Under the pieces are notes generated by a model. It was not told the DNA's origin and made no database searches. It worked only from the letters and a program-made list of their open reading frames with translations. This document shows, piece by piece, positions 1-9,113 of a stretch of 64,000 nt of DNA. This DNA is from DATBHM01 sp963772375. GTDB taxonomy: Bacteria; Actinomycetota; UBA4738; JACQTL01. Both the position numbers and the translations under genes were made by a program. The stretch's first letter is position 1. Each line of letters starts with the position of its first letter. Location of the stretch: assembly GCA_963772375.1 (NCBI GenBank), contig CAVYXG010000004.1, forward strand, positions 434,001 through 498,000, given 5' to 3'.

Positions 1-436
1 GCTTCTCCGCCCTGCTCATGTCGGCGATCGGCCGCCCGATCTCGGCCTGGGCCGCCGCTAGGAGCTCGCCCAGCACATCGTCGACGTGGGTGAAGGTCCC
101 TCGGGGTGCGACGTCGAACCCGCACACGCGGCTGAGGGCCTGCACGACCCTCGTCGCCGCGGCGATGTCGACGCTGTCGACCTCGATGATGAGCGATCGT
201 GGGGAGGAGGGGAGCTTCACCGCCCGGGACAGCGATCGCCCCTGCAGGGCCGCACCGTAGGAGCCCTCGATCGTGCCGTCGGGCGCCTCCAGCAGGACGC
301 GGTACAGGGGGCCGAGGGCCGTCGCGAGGGCCTCGGCGAACCTCGCCTCGGCCGACTCGTCCGCGTCCTCCGACCCGCCCACCACGTCCCGACCCGCGTC
401 CTCGGGCGAGGCGCTCGGCTGCGGGCGCTGCTTCAT
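1..436 (-). CDS. Transcriptional regulator, YheO/DauR-like, C-terminus beyond window
   Basis: This reading frame runs off the left edge of the window, so only 145 N-terminal residues are visible. The ATG at 436 overlaps the stop of the upstream gene in an ATGA, which suggests translational coupling. After an acidic, low-complexity start of about 30 residues comes a folded region. It ends in a segment (EIGRPIADMSRAEK) that resembles the lead-in to the C-terminal helix-turn-helix of YheO-type regulators, where GKP-xxM-xxEEK precedes the DNA-binding helices. The helix-turn-helix itself lies outside the window. Codon use is as GC-rich as that of its neighbours. The regulator assignment is an inference from this short match; an unrelated hypothetical protein remains possible. 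Confidence 0.5.
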   Translation of the reverse strand, partial: MKQRPQPSASPEDAGRDVVGGSEDADESAEARFAEALATALGPLYRVLLEAPDGTIEGSYGAALQGRSLSRAVKLPSSPRSLIIEVDSVDIAAATRVVQALSRVCGFDVAPRGTFTHVDDVLGELLAAAQAEIGRPIADMSRAEK

Positions 437-672
437 CGGTCGGCGATCTGGAGATCGACGACGATGCGGGTGGCCCCGGCGTGGACCGACGCGAGGAGCG
501 CGGTGCGCAACGCGTCGAGCAGCGGATCGGGGTCCCCCTGCACGGTGTTGCTGAGCGCGCCGACCTCGACCGCGAGTCCCGCCTCGGTGAACGCGTCGAT
601 CGCCACCTGGACGTGGCCGGGGAGCGCGTCCCCCTCCTCGAACGGGTAGACCGTGAACTCCACGACCAGCAC
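433..672 (-). CDS. Thiamine-binding protein, MTH1187/YkoF family
   Basis: A small protein of 79 residues if the GTG at 672 is used. It has the single YkoF-type ferredoxin-like repeat, with a hydrophobic first strand, a helix, a second strand around VEVGALSNTVQGD, then a helix and a last strand near RIVVDLQI. Members of this family bind thiamine or hydroxymethylpyrimidine, either alone or beside ABC transporters. The start is uncertain because no clear Shine-Dalgarno sequence precedes it; a second GTG lies at 663. The gene follows the alcohol dehydrogenase by 115 bp and overlaps the next gene by four bases, so it probably sits in one leftward operon. No transporter for thiamine is visible next to it. 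Confidence 0.7.
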   Translation of the reverse strand: MLVVEFTVYPFEEGDALPGHVQVAIDAFTEAGLAVEVGALSNTVQGDPDPLLDALRTALLASVHAGATRIVVDLQIADR

Positions 673-787
673 GGGGAGAGGATAGTCCGAGTCGCCGGTT
701 CCGCCGTCCGCGCGCGGCTGCGGCGTTCCGGCGCTCGACCTCGAGCCCCGGAGGCGGAGGCCGCGCGACCGACGGCGATGACGGCGG

Positions 788-1801
788 TCACGGCACCAGC
801 ACCGCGCGCCCGGAGACCTCGCCACGCTCGAGCCGGTCGAACGCCTGGTTGATCCCCTCCATCGGGATCCGTTCCACGTCGACGACGAGGTCGCCCCGCC
901 GGGCGAGCCCGACGACGTCGGCGAGCTCGCCGAGCGTTCCCCAGGTGCTCGTCCCGACCCGGACCTCGGGAGCAACCGACTGGAACGAGAACGGGAGCGT
1001 GCCGCCGGCGAGGCCGACGAGCGTGATCGACCCACCGGTGGCGATCAGGTCCGCCGCGAGGAGGAGCGTCTCGTCGGAACCGACGAAGTCGAGGACGGCG
1101 GCCGCGCCGTCGCCGGCGGCCCGGATCGATCGGGCAGCGTCTCCCCGGCTCGCGTCGACGGCGTCGTGCGCGCCCAGCTGCTCCGCCCTGAGGAGCTTGC
1201 GGGGGTCGACGTCGACGGCCACGATCCGTACGCCGGTGAGGAGCCGCAGGAACTGGATCGCGAACTGGCCGAGACCGCCGGCGCCGATGACGGCGACGGT
1301 GTCGGTCGGCGCGACCCATCGGGCCAGCCGGCGGACGGCCCGGTAGGGCGTCAACGCCGCGTCGGCGAGCGGCGCCGCCTCGGCCGGATCCAGGTCGTGG
1401 ATCGGGACGAGATACCGGGCGTGCTTGACCAACAGGAGTTCCGCGAACCCCCCGTCCGGCCCGAACCCGACCCATCGCGCCAGATCACACAGCTGCTCCG
1501 CTCCGCGGCGGCACACGGTGCATGTTCCGCAACCCCACCCGCCGTACACGACCACGGCGTCGCCCACCGAGACGCCCTCGGCGTCCGGACCGGCCGCTTC
1601 GACCCATCCCGCATTCTCGTGGCCGAGCGTGACCGGCAGCCTCGGGAGGTTGCGGAGCCGGCCTCGCAGGGCGTGCAGGTCCGAATGGCACAGGCCCGCC
1701 CCGCCGACCCGCACCAGGACGCCGTCGGACCCCACGACGGGGACGGGGACCTCCTGGAGCGAGAGCGGTTCACCGTAGGCCTCCAGCCGAGCGGCCCTCA
1801 T
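788..1801 (-). CDS. Zinc-dependent alcohol dehydrogenase (MDR superfamily)
   Basis: A 337-residue medium-chain dehydrogenase. Catalytic zinc ligands are visible as C38 and H61-E62, with D147 at the position of the third ligand, as in Thermoanaerobacter-type enzymes. The structural zinc loop is C91, C94, C97 and C105. The nucleotide-binding fold has GAGGLG at 173-178, followed by an acidic residue at the end of the second strand (VAVDVD), which favours NAD(H) over NADP(H). The physiological alcohol or aldehyde is unknown. The gene lies 79 bp downstream of the 8-oxoguanine-deaminase-like gene on the same strand, so it may be co-transcribed with it, but a role in purine breakdown is only a guess. 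Confidence 0.88.
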   Translation of the reverse strand: MRAARLEAYGEPLSLQEVPVPVVGSDGVLVRVGGAGLCHSDLHALRGRLRNLPRLPVTLGHENAGWVEAAGPDAEGVSVGDAVVVYGGWGCGTCTVCRRGAEQLCDLARWVGFGPDGGFAELLLVKHARYLVPIHDLDPAEAAPLADAALTPYRAVRRLARWVAPTDTVAVIGAGGLGQFAIQFLRLLTGVRIVAVDVDPRKLLRAEQLGAHDAVDASRGDAARSIRAAGDGAAAVLDFVGSDETLLLAADLIATGGSITLVGLAGGTLPFSFQSVAPEVRVGTSTWGTLGELADVVGLARRGDLVVDVERIPMEGINQAFDRLERGEVSGRAVLVP

Positions 1802-1880
1802 CGGGCATCATCTCCTCGTTCCGAATGCGCCGCCGAGCCCGCCGCATCGCGCGCTGCCCGCCGTCGGCTCGCCGATCCGG

Positions 1881-3242
1881 TCAGCCGACGACTCCGGCCC
1901 ACTCCCGGGCCACCCGCTGGTGACGTCTGCGGACCGGCTCGGGATCGACCCAGAGGCGCCCGTCCTCGACCAGGACGTTGCCCTCGACCACCGTGTGCCG
2001 CGCCGACCGGACGGCGCACCGAACGACCGCCTCGACCGGATCCAGGACCGCGCCGGACGTCGACAGCCCATCGAGGGGGAAGCACGCGAGGTCCGCGCGC
2101 TTCCCGACCTCGATCGAACCGATGTCGTCGCGCCCGAGACATCGCGCGCTGCCTCGGGTGGCGAGGCCGAGGGCGTCCCGGGCGGTGAGCGAAGTCGCCC
2201 CGGCCGTCAGGTGCGAGAGCAGCACCGCCTGCCGAACCTCCCCCCAGAGATCGCTCGCGTCCTGCGCCGCCGACCCGTCGCAGCCGAGCCCCACTCCCAC
2301 CCCGGCGGCGAGCATGCCGGGCACGGGGCACACGCCGGCGCCGATCATCATGTTGGACGTCGGGCAATGGGTGATCGAGGTCCCCGTCTCGGCGAGGACG
2401 CGGATCTCCGCCTCGGTCGTCCACACCGCGTGGGCGAACCAGACGTCCGGGCCGAGCCAGCCTACCCGCGCGGCCAGCTCGTATGGCGACTCCCCGAAGG
2501 TATCGGCGCAGTACCGCAGCTCGCTCTCTGTCTCGGCGAGGTGGGTGTGCATACGGACGCCGAGCCGGGCGGCGAGCTCCGACGTGCGACTCATGAGCGC
2601 AGGGGTGACGGAGAACGGCGAGCAGGGCGCAAGTCCGACCCGAACCATCGCCCCGGGCGACGGATCGTGGAATTGCTTCACCACGCGCTCGCAGTCGGCC
2701 AGGATCGCGTCCTCGTCCTCGACCACGTCGTCCGGAGGGAGCCCGCCGTTCTTCTCGGAGAGCGACATGGAGCCCCTGGTCGCATGGAACCGGATGCCGA
2801 GCTCCCGGGCGGCCGCGATCTCCGCGTCGATCAGCCCGCTGCGGCGGTGCGGGTGCACGTAGAGATGGTCGCTGGAGGTGGTGCACCCGGAGAGGAGCAG
2901 CTCTGCCAGACCGATCCAGGCCGACAGGAACGCGCTTTCCGCATCGAGCCGGGACCACACGGGGTACAGCACGCGGAGCCATCCGAAGAGGTCGCACCCG
3001 AGCGCCGGCGAGAAGGCGCGGGTCAACGTCTGGTAGAGGTGGTGGTGGGTGTTCACCAGACCGGGGATCACGAGGCACTCGCTCGCATCGAGCTTCCGGT
3101 CGGCAGCGGGCCACGTCTCGTCCGGGGTTCCCAATCGCTCGATCACGCCGTCGCGGCAGAGGATGGACGCGCCGGTCAGCTCGCGGCCAACGGGGTCGCC
3201 GGACCACACGAAGGCGGCGTCTCGAACCAGCAGCGTGCTCAT
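1881..3242 (-). CDS. 8-oxoguanine deaminase-like amidohydrolase (ATZ/TRZ, SsnA group)
   Basis: A 453-residue metal-dependent deaminase of the amidohydrolase superfamily. H66 and H68 form the HxH metal site after strand 1. Further metal and catalytic residues appear in HTHLAET, in HAVWTT and in the GLGCDGSAAQD stretch. The length and the N-terminal MSTLLVRDA fit 8-oxoguanine deaminase and related guanine or atrazine deaminases. I prefer the ATG at 3242 because family members begin there; an in-frame ATG at 3278 would add 12 residues. It heads a leftward operon, divergent from the isochorismatase-family gene, and sits among other purine and ureide genes, which supports a cytosolic purine deamination role. 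The exact substrate cannot be fixed from sequence. Confidence 0.8.
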   Translation of the reverse strand: MSTLLVRDAAFVWSGDPVGRELTGASILCRDGVIERLGTPDETWPAADRKLDASECLVIPGLVNTHHHLYQTLTRAFSPALGCDLFGWLRVLYPVWSRLDAESAFLSAWIGLAELLLSGCTTSSDHLYVHPHRRSGLIDAEIAAARELGIRFHATRGSMSLSEKNGGLPPDDVVEDEDAILADCERVVKQFHDPSPGAMVRVGLAPCSPFSVTPALMSRTSELAARLGVRMHTHLAETESELRYCADTFGESPYELAARVGWLGPDVWFAHAVWTTEAEIRVLAETGTSITHCPTSNMMIGAGVCPVPGMLAAGVGVGLGCDGSAAQDASDLWGEVRQAVLLSHLTAGATSLTARDALGLATRGSARCLGRDDIGSIEVGKRADLACFPLDGLSTSGAVLDPVEAVVRCAVRSARHTVVEGNVLVEDGRLWVDPEPVRRRHQRVAREWAGVVG

Positions 3243-3466
3243 GACCCCGGCCGTCTGACGGGGCGCGGCTCGTCCCATCCGTTCAACAGTCTGTCAATAC
3301 ACTGCTCCGCACCTCCGATGTCAAGCGCGCGGGCGCTCTCTGGGGAGACGGCGGGTGCGCGGCGCGCCGCCGATCGGACCGCTCCGTGACCTGCGGATTC
3401 GCCATCGTCGACCGGGCACCGTCCTCACCAGACGCCCCCACATGGACCCGAGCCCCCATCCCTCGC

Positions 3467-3495
3467 TTGACTTCGACAGACCGGCAGAGCTATCA
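3467..3495 (+). promoter_or_regulatory. Candidate sigma-70 promoter, TTGACT-N17-CTATCA
   Basis: TTGACT at 3467-3472 and CTATCA at 3490-3495 are separated by exactly 17 bases and lie 25 bp upstream of the isochorismatase start. The same two hexamers with the same spacing occur upstream of the BMP lipoprotein gene at 9237-9265. That repetition is the main reason to believe in this promoter. Confidence 0.45.
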
Positions 3496-3520
3496 CTCCG
3501 GGTGCGGGTCGGGGGAGGAC

Positions 3521-4261
3521 ATGGGGAGTGCACCGGAGGATTGGCCGATCAAGGAGGCAGCCGGGGTGCTGAGCGTCCCGGCAGAGCCGTATTCATGGCC
3601 GCTCCTCGGGCCAGTCGGAACCGATCGCGCCGCGTTGATCGTCATCGACATGCAGGTCGACTTCGTGTCTGACGGCGGGTGGTTCAGCTCGACCGGATTC
3701 GACCTCGGCCTCATCCAGCGCGTCGTGCCGACCGTGTCCCGGGTTCTGGGCGCGGCTCGTCGCGCCGGCCTCCACGTCCTGCACACCCGGCAGGGAAGCA
3801 GGACGGTGGCCGAGCTCCCTTTGGTACGACGTCAACGCGCGGACCGGTTCGGCGTCCCGTACGGACAACCGGGCCCGTACGGACGCGGGCTGATCCAGGG
3901 CGAGCGCGGGTGGGATTTCATCGAGGAAGCCCGCCCGCTCCCCGGCGAAACTGTCTTCGAGAAGCCGGCCTACAGCGCGTTCCACGGGACAGACCTCGAG
4001 GCATGGTTGCGTGAGCGCGGCATCGAAGCCCTCATCCTCGCCGGCGTGACAGTGAACGTGTGCGTCTTCTCCACCATGCTGGCGGCGGCGGATCTCGGGT
4101 TCGACTGCGTGGTGGTCGGCGACGCCACGGCTGGGGTGACCGAGGCGACGACGGGCACCGTGCTCGACATGGTTCGGTACCAGGGCGGGATCTTCGGCGC
4201 CGTCACGTCCGCCGAGGAGTTGATCGGCGCCCTCGACTCGCTCGACGCACGGACGGGCTGA
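3521..4261 (+). CDS. Isochorismatase-family amidohydrolase (ureidoacrylate/biuret/carbamoylsarcosine type)
   Basis: A cysteine hydrolase of 246 residues. The catalytic triad is visible as D43 (VIDMQ), K148 (FEKPAYS) and C181 (VNVCV), with a cis-peptide-type GVTVNV just before the cysteine. I chose the ATG at 3521 because GGGGGAGG precedes it closely; an earlier in-frame ATG at 3386 would add a non-conserved stretch. The overall pattern, including GWDFIEE and the YSAF after the lysine, is close to RutB ureidoacrylate amidohydrolase, biuret hydrolase and N-carbamoylsarcosine amidase. All of these remove carbamate or ammonia from ureido compounds. It heads a rightward gene set that continues with an amidohydrolase and a BMP-type transporter. 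Confidence 0.85.
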   Translation: MGSAPEDWPIKEAAGVLSVPAEPYSWPLLGPVGTDRAALIVIDMQVDFVSDGGWFSSTGFDLGLIQRVVPTVSRVLGAARRAGLHVLHTRQGSRTVAELPLVRRQRADRFGVPYGQPGPYGRGLIQGERGWDFIEEARPLPGETVFEKPAYSAFHGTDLEAWLRERGIEALILAGVTVNVCVFSTMLAAADLGFDCVVVGDATAGVTEATTGTVLDMVRYQGGIFGAVTSAEELIGALDSLDARTG

Positions 4262-4284
4262 TCGCGCCGGGAAGGAGGTTCCAG

Positions 4285-5256
4285 GTGGTCATCGACGCGC
4301 ATTCGCATCTCGGCCGATACCGGGAGGTCTGGTCCAAGAAGATCGGCGACGCCCTGTTGCAGCAGTTCGGCAAGTCGAAGACGTGGTGGGGCGAGGGCGA
4401 GCGCTGGGCCTCGGGGGACTTCGAGTCGGACACGCTCCAGCCTTCGCTCGACCGATACGTGGCGTTCATGGACGAGCACGGGATCTCCCGTTCGGTCCTC
4501 ATCGGGCTGGCGGCGGCCCCGTTCGAAGCCAGGACTCCCCCCGAGTTCGTCGCCGAGGCCGTCCGACGCCACCCTGACCGGTTCATCGGCTTCCACACGC
4601 TGGATCCCGCCGGCTATCCCGACCACGGGCCAGAGGAGTTGGAACGCGGCGTCCGCGAGCTCGGCCTGAAGGGCGTGAAGATCTACTGCGGCTACAACAA
4701 CATGGGGCCGAACGATCGCAGGTTGTTCCCGATCTACCAGAAGGCCCTCGATCTCGGCATCCCCGTGTTCGTCCACACCGGGTTCACCTGCACCCATGCC
4801 GGGCCGGAGGCGTACTCTCCGTTCGAGCTCCAGAAGCCGCTCCTGCTGGACGAAGTGGCCGCGACCTTCCCCGAGCTCCGCATCCTCATGACGCACTTCG
4901 GCAACCCATGGGCCGAGGAGGCGATCCAGCTCATGCGCAAGTACGACAACGTCTACGCCGATACGGCGTACGGCGCGTTCCCGATCTCGTGGAAGGCGAA
5001 CGCCCTCGTGTGGGCGAAGAACTTCGGGCTCCTCCACAAGGTGCTGTTCGGGTCCGACTACCCCCTCCACAGCCCGGGGCTCTCCATCCCGCTGCACCGG
5101 AGGCTTCCCGAATACACGAAGCAGGTGGGGCTCGAACCCGAGCTGACGGAGGAGGACATGGAGATGGTCTTCTCGGAGAACGCGGTTCGGTTCTTCGGCT
5201 TCGCCGACGACGCCGGCGCGGCCGAGCCCGCGGCCGGACAGGCCGGTGCCCGGTAG
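4285..5256 (+). CDS. Amidohydrolase family 2 (ACMSD-like, COG2159)
   Basis: A TIM-barrel hydrolase of 323 residues. The N-terminal DAHSHLG gives the HxH metal site at residues 6 and 8. Further metal ligands are suggested by the histidine of VHTGFTCTH, by ILMTHFGNPW, and by the aspartate of LFGSDYPLHS near the C-terminus. This is the layout of the ACMSD or 2,3-dihydroxybenzoate decarboxylase branch, whose members decarboxylate or hydrolyse small acids. The GTG at 4285 is a clear start, with AAGGAGG six bases upstream and DAHSH immediately after. It follows the isochorismatase-family gene by 23 bp and precedes the transporter, so it probably processes a product of the same imported compound. 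The substrate is unknown. Confidence 0.85.
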   Translation: MVIDAHSHLGRYREVWSKKIGDALLQQFGKSKTWWGEGERWASGDFESDTLQPSLDRYVAFMDEHGISRSVLIGLAAAPFEARTPPEFVAEAVRRHPDRFIGFHTLDPAGYPDHGPEELERGVRELGLKGVKIYCGYNNMGPNDRRLFPIYQKALDLGIPVFVHTGFTCTHAGPEAYSPFELQKPLLLDEVAATFPELRILMTHFGNPWAEEAIQLMRKYDNVYADTAYGAFPISWKANALVWAKNFGLLHKVLFGSDYPLHSPGLSIPLHRRLPEYTKQVGLEPELTEEDMEMVFSENAVRFFGFADDAGAAEPAAGQAGAR

Positions 5257-5412
5257 CCGGCGGCCCGGTTCCCGGTGACGGATCCTCGCACCGGCTCGGG
5301 TCGTCCCCCGGTTGCCGGCGCGCCGCCGCCGGCGGATCAAGGGTCCGTTGACGACGGCAGCCGCGACCCCCTAGCGTCTGCCGCGCCCTCCCTTCGACGC
5401 TCGGAGGCGGCC

Positions 5413-6936
5413 GTGCCACCGCTGCTCACGATGTCGGGCATCACCAAGCGGTTCCCGGGCGTCGTCGCGAACCGCGACGTGACCATCGAGGTCCAGCGGG
5501 GCGAGATCCTCGGGCTCCTCGGCGAGAACGGCGCCGGGAAGACCACGCTCATGAACATCCTGTACGGGCTGCTCGCACCCGACGAGGGCGAGATCCTCAT
5601 CGAAGGGAAGCCCGTGGTCATCCACAGCCCCCGCGACGCCCTCGCCCACGGGATCGGGATGGTCCACCAGCACTTCATGCTCGTCCCGGACATGACGGTC
5701 ACCGAGAACATCGCGCTCGGGCAGCGGTCCGAATCGTCGCGGCTCCCGCTCTCCCGACTCCGGGAGGTCGCCGAGAGGATCACCGCCCTCTCGACCCGCT
5801 ACGGCATGAAGGTCGATCCCCGCGCCCGCATCGAGCAGCTGTCCGTAGGGATGCAGCAGCGGGTGGAGATCCTCAAGGTGCTCTCTCGCGGAGCCGAGGT
5901 GCTGGTGCTCGACGAGCCGACGTCGTCGCTCACGCCTCCCGAGTGGGACGATCTCGCCGCCGTACTCCGGGCGTTCGTCGCCGAGGGCAAGTCCGTCATC
6001 TTCATCACCCACAAGCTCGACGAGCTGTTGAGCGTGGCCGACCGGTGCACCGTCCTGCGCGATGGCGCCGTCGTGGGGACCGTCCAGGTGTCGGAGTCCG
6101 ACAAGCCGACGCTCGCCCGCTTGATGGTCGGCCGCGAGGTCGTCCTTCGCCTCGAGCGACCGATCCTGTCAGCCGGAAGCCCGCTCCTTGAGGTCGAGAA
6201 CCTGTCGCTCACCGACGAGCGCGGGACGGAGATCCTCCAGGACATCACGTTCGAGGTTCGGGAGTACGAGGTCCTCGGCGTGGCGGGAGTCGACGGGAAC
6301 GGACAGCGCGAGCTGGTCGAGGTGCTGATCGGCCTGAGACCGTGGACCACCGGCCGCGTCGGGATCTGGGGCTCGGTCGCCGAACACCAGCTCACGCCCA
6401 CCCGGTTCGCCCAGCTCGGGGGCGCGGTCATCCCGGACGACCGGCATCGCACTGCGCTCGCGCTCGACCTCGAGGTGACAGACAACATCCTGATGCGGGA
6501 GTTCGGACGGGCGCCGTTCTCGAAGATGGGCGTCCTGAACGGCACGGCGATGCGCCATCGGGCGCACGAGCTGATCGACGAGTACGACGTCCGAACGCCC
6601 AGTCTGCACGTCCGGATGCGCCAGCTGTCCGGCGGCAACCAGCAGAAGGTCGTCCTGGCCCGAGAGCTCTCCCGGGAGCCGATGCTGCTGATCGCTGCGC
6701 AGCCCACCCGGGGCCTCGATGTCGGGGCGACGGAGTACGTGTACCGGAAGATGGTCCAGCACAAGCGGAACGGCGGAGCGACCCTGCTGATCTCGACGGA
6801 GCTCGACGAGATCCTCTCGTTGTCCGACCGGATCGCCGTGATGTATCGGGGCCGGTTCCTGAGGATCCTCGACGCCCACGACGCCGATCCCGAGCTGCTC
6901 GGCCTCCTGATGGCGGGGGAGGCGACCCAGGCGTGA
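5413..6936 (+). CDS. BMP-family (nucleoside-type) ABC transporter, ATP-binding protein
   Basis: Two fused ATPase domains in about 507 residues, the usual size for YufO/RbsA-like proteins. The first half has a full Walker A (GENGAGKTT at 37-45), the signature LSVGMQQR, and Walker B VLVLDEPTSSL followed by a switch histidine (ITHKL). The second half has the degenerate P-loop GVDGNGQREL typical of this family, plus LSGGNQQK. I chose the GTG at 5413 because GGAGG lies five bases before it and the family alignment starts there; a GTG at 5275 would add 46 disordered residues. It is coupled by GTGA to the first permease gene. It should energise uptake of nucleosides or purine-like compounds with the next three genes. 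Confidence 0.9.
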   Translation: MPPLLTMSGITKRFPGVVANRDVTIEVQRGEILGLLGENGAGKTTLMNILYGLLAPDEGEILIEGKPVVIHSPRDALAHGIGMVHQHFMLVPDMTVTENIALGQRSESSRLPLSRLREVAERITALSTRYGMKVDPRARIEQLSVGMQQRVEILKVLSRGAEVLVLDEPTSSLTPPEWDDLAAVLRAFVAEGKSVIFITHKLDELLSVADRCTVLRDGAVVGTVQVSESDKPTLARLMVGREVVLRLERPILSAGSPLLEVENLSLTDERGTEILQDITFEVREYEVLGVAGVDGNGQRELVEVLIGLRPWTTGRVGIWGSVAEHQLTPTRFAQLGGAVIPDDRHRTALALDLEVTDNILMREFGRAPFSKMGVLNGTAMRHRAHELIDEYDVRTPSLHVRMRQLSGGNQQKVVLARELSREPMLLIAAQPTRGLDVGATEYVYRKMVQHKRNGGATLLISTELDEILSLSDRIAVMYRGRFLRILDAHDADPELLGLLMAGEATQA

Positions 6937-8030
6937 AGTACCGGGTCACGCGCGCGCTCGTGTCCCTCGGCGTCTCCATCGGCGCGACGCTCATCGCGCT
7001 CGGGATCTCGATGGTCATCATCGGCCTGTCCGGGGCTCCGCCGATGGATGCCGCCCGTGCGATGTGGGATGGAGCCTTCGGGTCGACCAGCCAGATCGCC
7101 GGCACCCTCAGCAAGATGGTGCCGCTGATGCTGGTCGCGCTGGGTTGGATCGTGGCCTTCTCCACGAAGCGGATCAACATCGGGTTCGAGGGGCAGATCC
7201 TGATGGGCGGTGTCGTGGCCACCTTCATCGGGCTCCACCGCGGTGGGCTTCCGCCCTTCATCCACCTGCCGCTCGCGATCGCGGGCGCCGTCGTCGGCGG
7301 CGCGGCCCTCGCCGGCATTGCCGCATGGCTCTGGGCCAAGCGGTCGGTCAACGAGATCATCTCGACCCTCATGCTCAACTTCCTCGCGATCCAGTTGGTG
7401 AGCTGGCTCGTCCGGGGTCCGATGCAGGAACGCACGCACACGTTCTTCCAGAGCGACCCGATCGAGAGCGGAGCCCGGTGGCCGCACCTCATCGCGAACA
7501 CCGCGCTCTCCTGGGACCTGTTCCTCGCACTCGCGATCGTCGCCCTCACCGCCTTCATGCTCGACCGAACGACCTTCGGCGTCCGCCTCCGGCTCACCGG
7601 CGCGAACGAGGAAGCCGCCCGCCACGCGGGCGTTCGGACCACGAGGATGACCGTCCTCGCGCTCCTGATCTCCGGAGGCCTCGCCGGCCTGGCCGGCAGC
7701 TCGCTGATCCTGGCCGGCGAGTCGACCGTCATGGTCGACAACTTCTCCGCCGGATACGGCTTCGACGGGATCGTCGTGGCCCTCCTGGCCCGGAACTCGC
7801 CGGTGGCGGTGATCCCCTCCGCGCTCCTGTTCGCGGCGCTCCGCCAGGGCGGCGGGCTGATGCAGGCGCGCGTCGGCGTCTCCTCCGCGCTCACGCTCAT
7901 CACACAGGCCACGGTCATCCTGCTGGTGGCGGGGGCGCAGTTCCTGTTCGAGCGCGTGTCGTCGGTGCGGGTCGACGCGCGCGCGCCGGCGCGGAAGGCG
8001 GGGGCCTCCGAGATGGCCCCCGTTCCCTAG
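6933..8030 (+). CDS. BMP-type ABC transporter permease 1 (YufP-like)
   Basis: A hydrophobic protein of 365 residues with about eight to ten membrane segments, of the BPD_transp_2 family. The conserved cytoplasmic block is present: INIGFEGQILMGG near the N-terminal third, the NEIISTLMLNF segment, and GANEEAARHAGV, which is the coupling-helix region that contacts the ATPase. The GTG start at 6933 overlaps the ATPase stop (GTGA), and the next permease begins on the base after this gene ends. It forms the membrane channel with the second permease for substrate delivered by the lipoprotein at 9505. The C-terminal 25 residues are Ala/Arg/Pro-rich and probably cytosolic. Confidence 0.9.
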   Translation: MKYRVTRALVSLGVSIGATLIALGISMVIIGLSGAPPMDAARAMWDGAFGSTSQIAGTLSKMVPLMLVALGWIVAFSTKRINIGFEGQILMGGVVATFIGLHRGGLPPFIHLPLAIAGAVVGGAALAGIAAWLWAKRSVNEIISTLMLNFLAIQLVSWLVRGPMQERTHTFFQSDPIESGARWPHLIANTALSWDLFLALAIVALTAFMLDRTTFGVRLRLTGANEEAARHAGVRTTRMTVLALLISGGLAGLAGSSLILAGESTVMVDNFSAGYGFDGIVVALLARNSPVAVIPSALLFAALRQGGGLMQARVGVSSALTLITQATVILLVAGAQFLFERVSSVRVDARAPARKAGASEMAPVP

Positions 8031-9113
8031 ATGGGCCCCTTCGACGCCGTATGGCTGAGCTCGGCCATTCGCCTGTCGACGCCGCTGATCTTCGCCGCGA
8101 CCGGCGAGCTGATCGCCGAGCGCACGGGGATCATCAACATCGGTCTCGAGGGGATGATGCTCGTGGGGGCGTTCTTTGGCTTCCTCACGTCCTGGTACCT
8201 CCACAGCTTCTGGCTGGGCGTCCTGGCCGGGATGGGAGCGGGGATGGTCCTGGCGGCGATCATGGCCCTGCTCTCCATCAAGGCCCGGGCGAACCAGATC
8301 GTGGTGGGAGTCGGGCTGACGCTCCTCGCCACCGGTGTGACCACGTTCACGTTCCGGCAGATCTTCACGTCGTCGGAGCAGCCGGTCCTTCCCATCCCGC
8401 ACCCCATCGAGATACCCGGCCTGTCGAAGATCCCGGCCATCGGCCCGGCGCTGTTCAAGCAGAGCGTCCTCGTCTACATCGCCTTCCTCTTCGTGGGGGT
8501 GACTTGGTTCGTCCTGTATCGGACGTCGTGGGGGCTCGCGATCCGCGCCGCGGGAGAGGTTCCGGCCGCCGCCGACACGGCGGGCGTGAGCGTCGCCAGG
8601 GTCCGCTGGATCGGCACGATCGTCGCCGGAGGAGCAGCCGGGGTCGGCGGCGCCTTCCTCTCGATCGGTCAGCTGGGATTGTTCGTCGAGCAGATGAGCT
8701 CCGGCCGCGGATTCATCGCGCTCGCCGCCGTCATCTTCGGCGGCTGGCGGCCGTTGGGGGTGTTGGGCGCCTGTCTGGTGTTCGGCGCGGCCGACGCCCT
8801 GCAGCTCAAGATCCAGGCCTCGCCGACCGTGCCCCGGGAGGTCTGGTTGATCCTGGGGCTCCTCGCCCTGGCATATGTCGCGTACATCGCGATCCGCCGC
8901 CCCAGGCGCTCGATCGTCGGAATGGCCATCGGCATCGCGATCGGCGCCGGAGGGCTGGCGCTCTTCGCCATCGAACCCCAGGTGACCTTCCCGCCGCAGC
9001 TGTGGCTCTCGGTGCCGTACGTCGCCGCGCTGCTGGCGCTGGCCGGGATCGTCGGCCGGGTCCGCATGCCGGCCGCCCTCTCGATCCCCTATCGGCGTGG
9101 CGGGGAGGAGTAA
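8031..9113 (+). CDS. BMP-type ABC transporter permease 2 (YufQ-like)
   Basis: The second BPD_transp_2 permease, 360 residues, begins immediately after the stop of permease 1. It opens with LSTPLIFAATGELIAERTG and INIGLEGMMLVGA, the hallmark of the YufQ-type subunit in nucleoside transporters. It also has the ARANQIVVG block and the later RAAGEVPAAADTAGV coupling segment. The last 60 residues form two additional predicted membrane segments. Function is inferred from the family: half of the channel of an importer for nucleosides or related heterocycles. It ends 391 bp before the substrate-binding lipoprotein, which has its own candidate promoter. Confidence 0.9.
   Translation: MGPFDAVWLSSAIRLSTPLIFAATGELIAERTGIINIGLEGMMLVGAFFGFLTSWYLHSFWLGVLAGMGAGMVLAAIMALLSIKARANQIVVGVGLTLLATGVTTFTFRQIFTSSEQPVLPIPHPIEIPGLSKIPAIGPALFKQSVLVYIAFLFVGVTWFVLYRTSWGLAIRAAGEVPAAADTAGVSVARVRWIGTIVAGGAAGVGGAFLSIGQLGLFVEQMSSGRGFIALAAVIFGGWRPLGVLGACLVFGAADALQLKIQASPTVPREVWLILGLLALAYVAYIAIRRPRRSIVGMAIGIAIGAGGLALFAIEPQVTFPPQLWLSVPYVAALLALAGIVGRVRMPAALSIPYRRGGEE

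Noticed and set aside
3293..3298. TTGACA as -35 box for the 8-oxoguanine-deaminase-like gene
   Set aside because: No acceptable -10 hexamer lies 16-18 bp downstream, and the start codon choice is itself uncertain.
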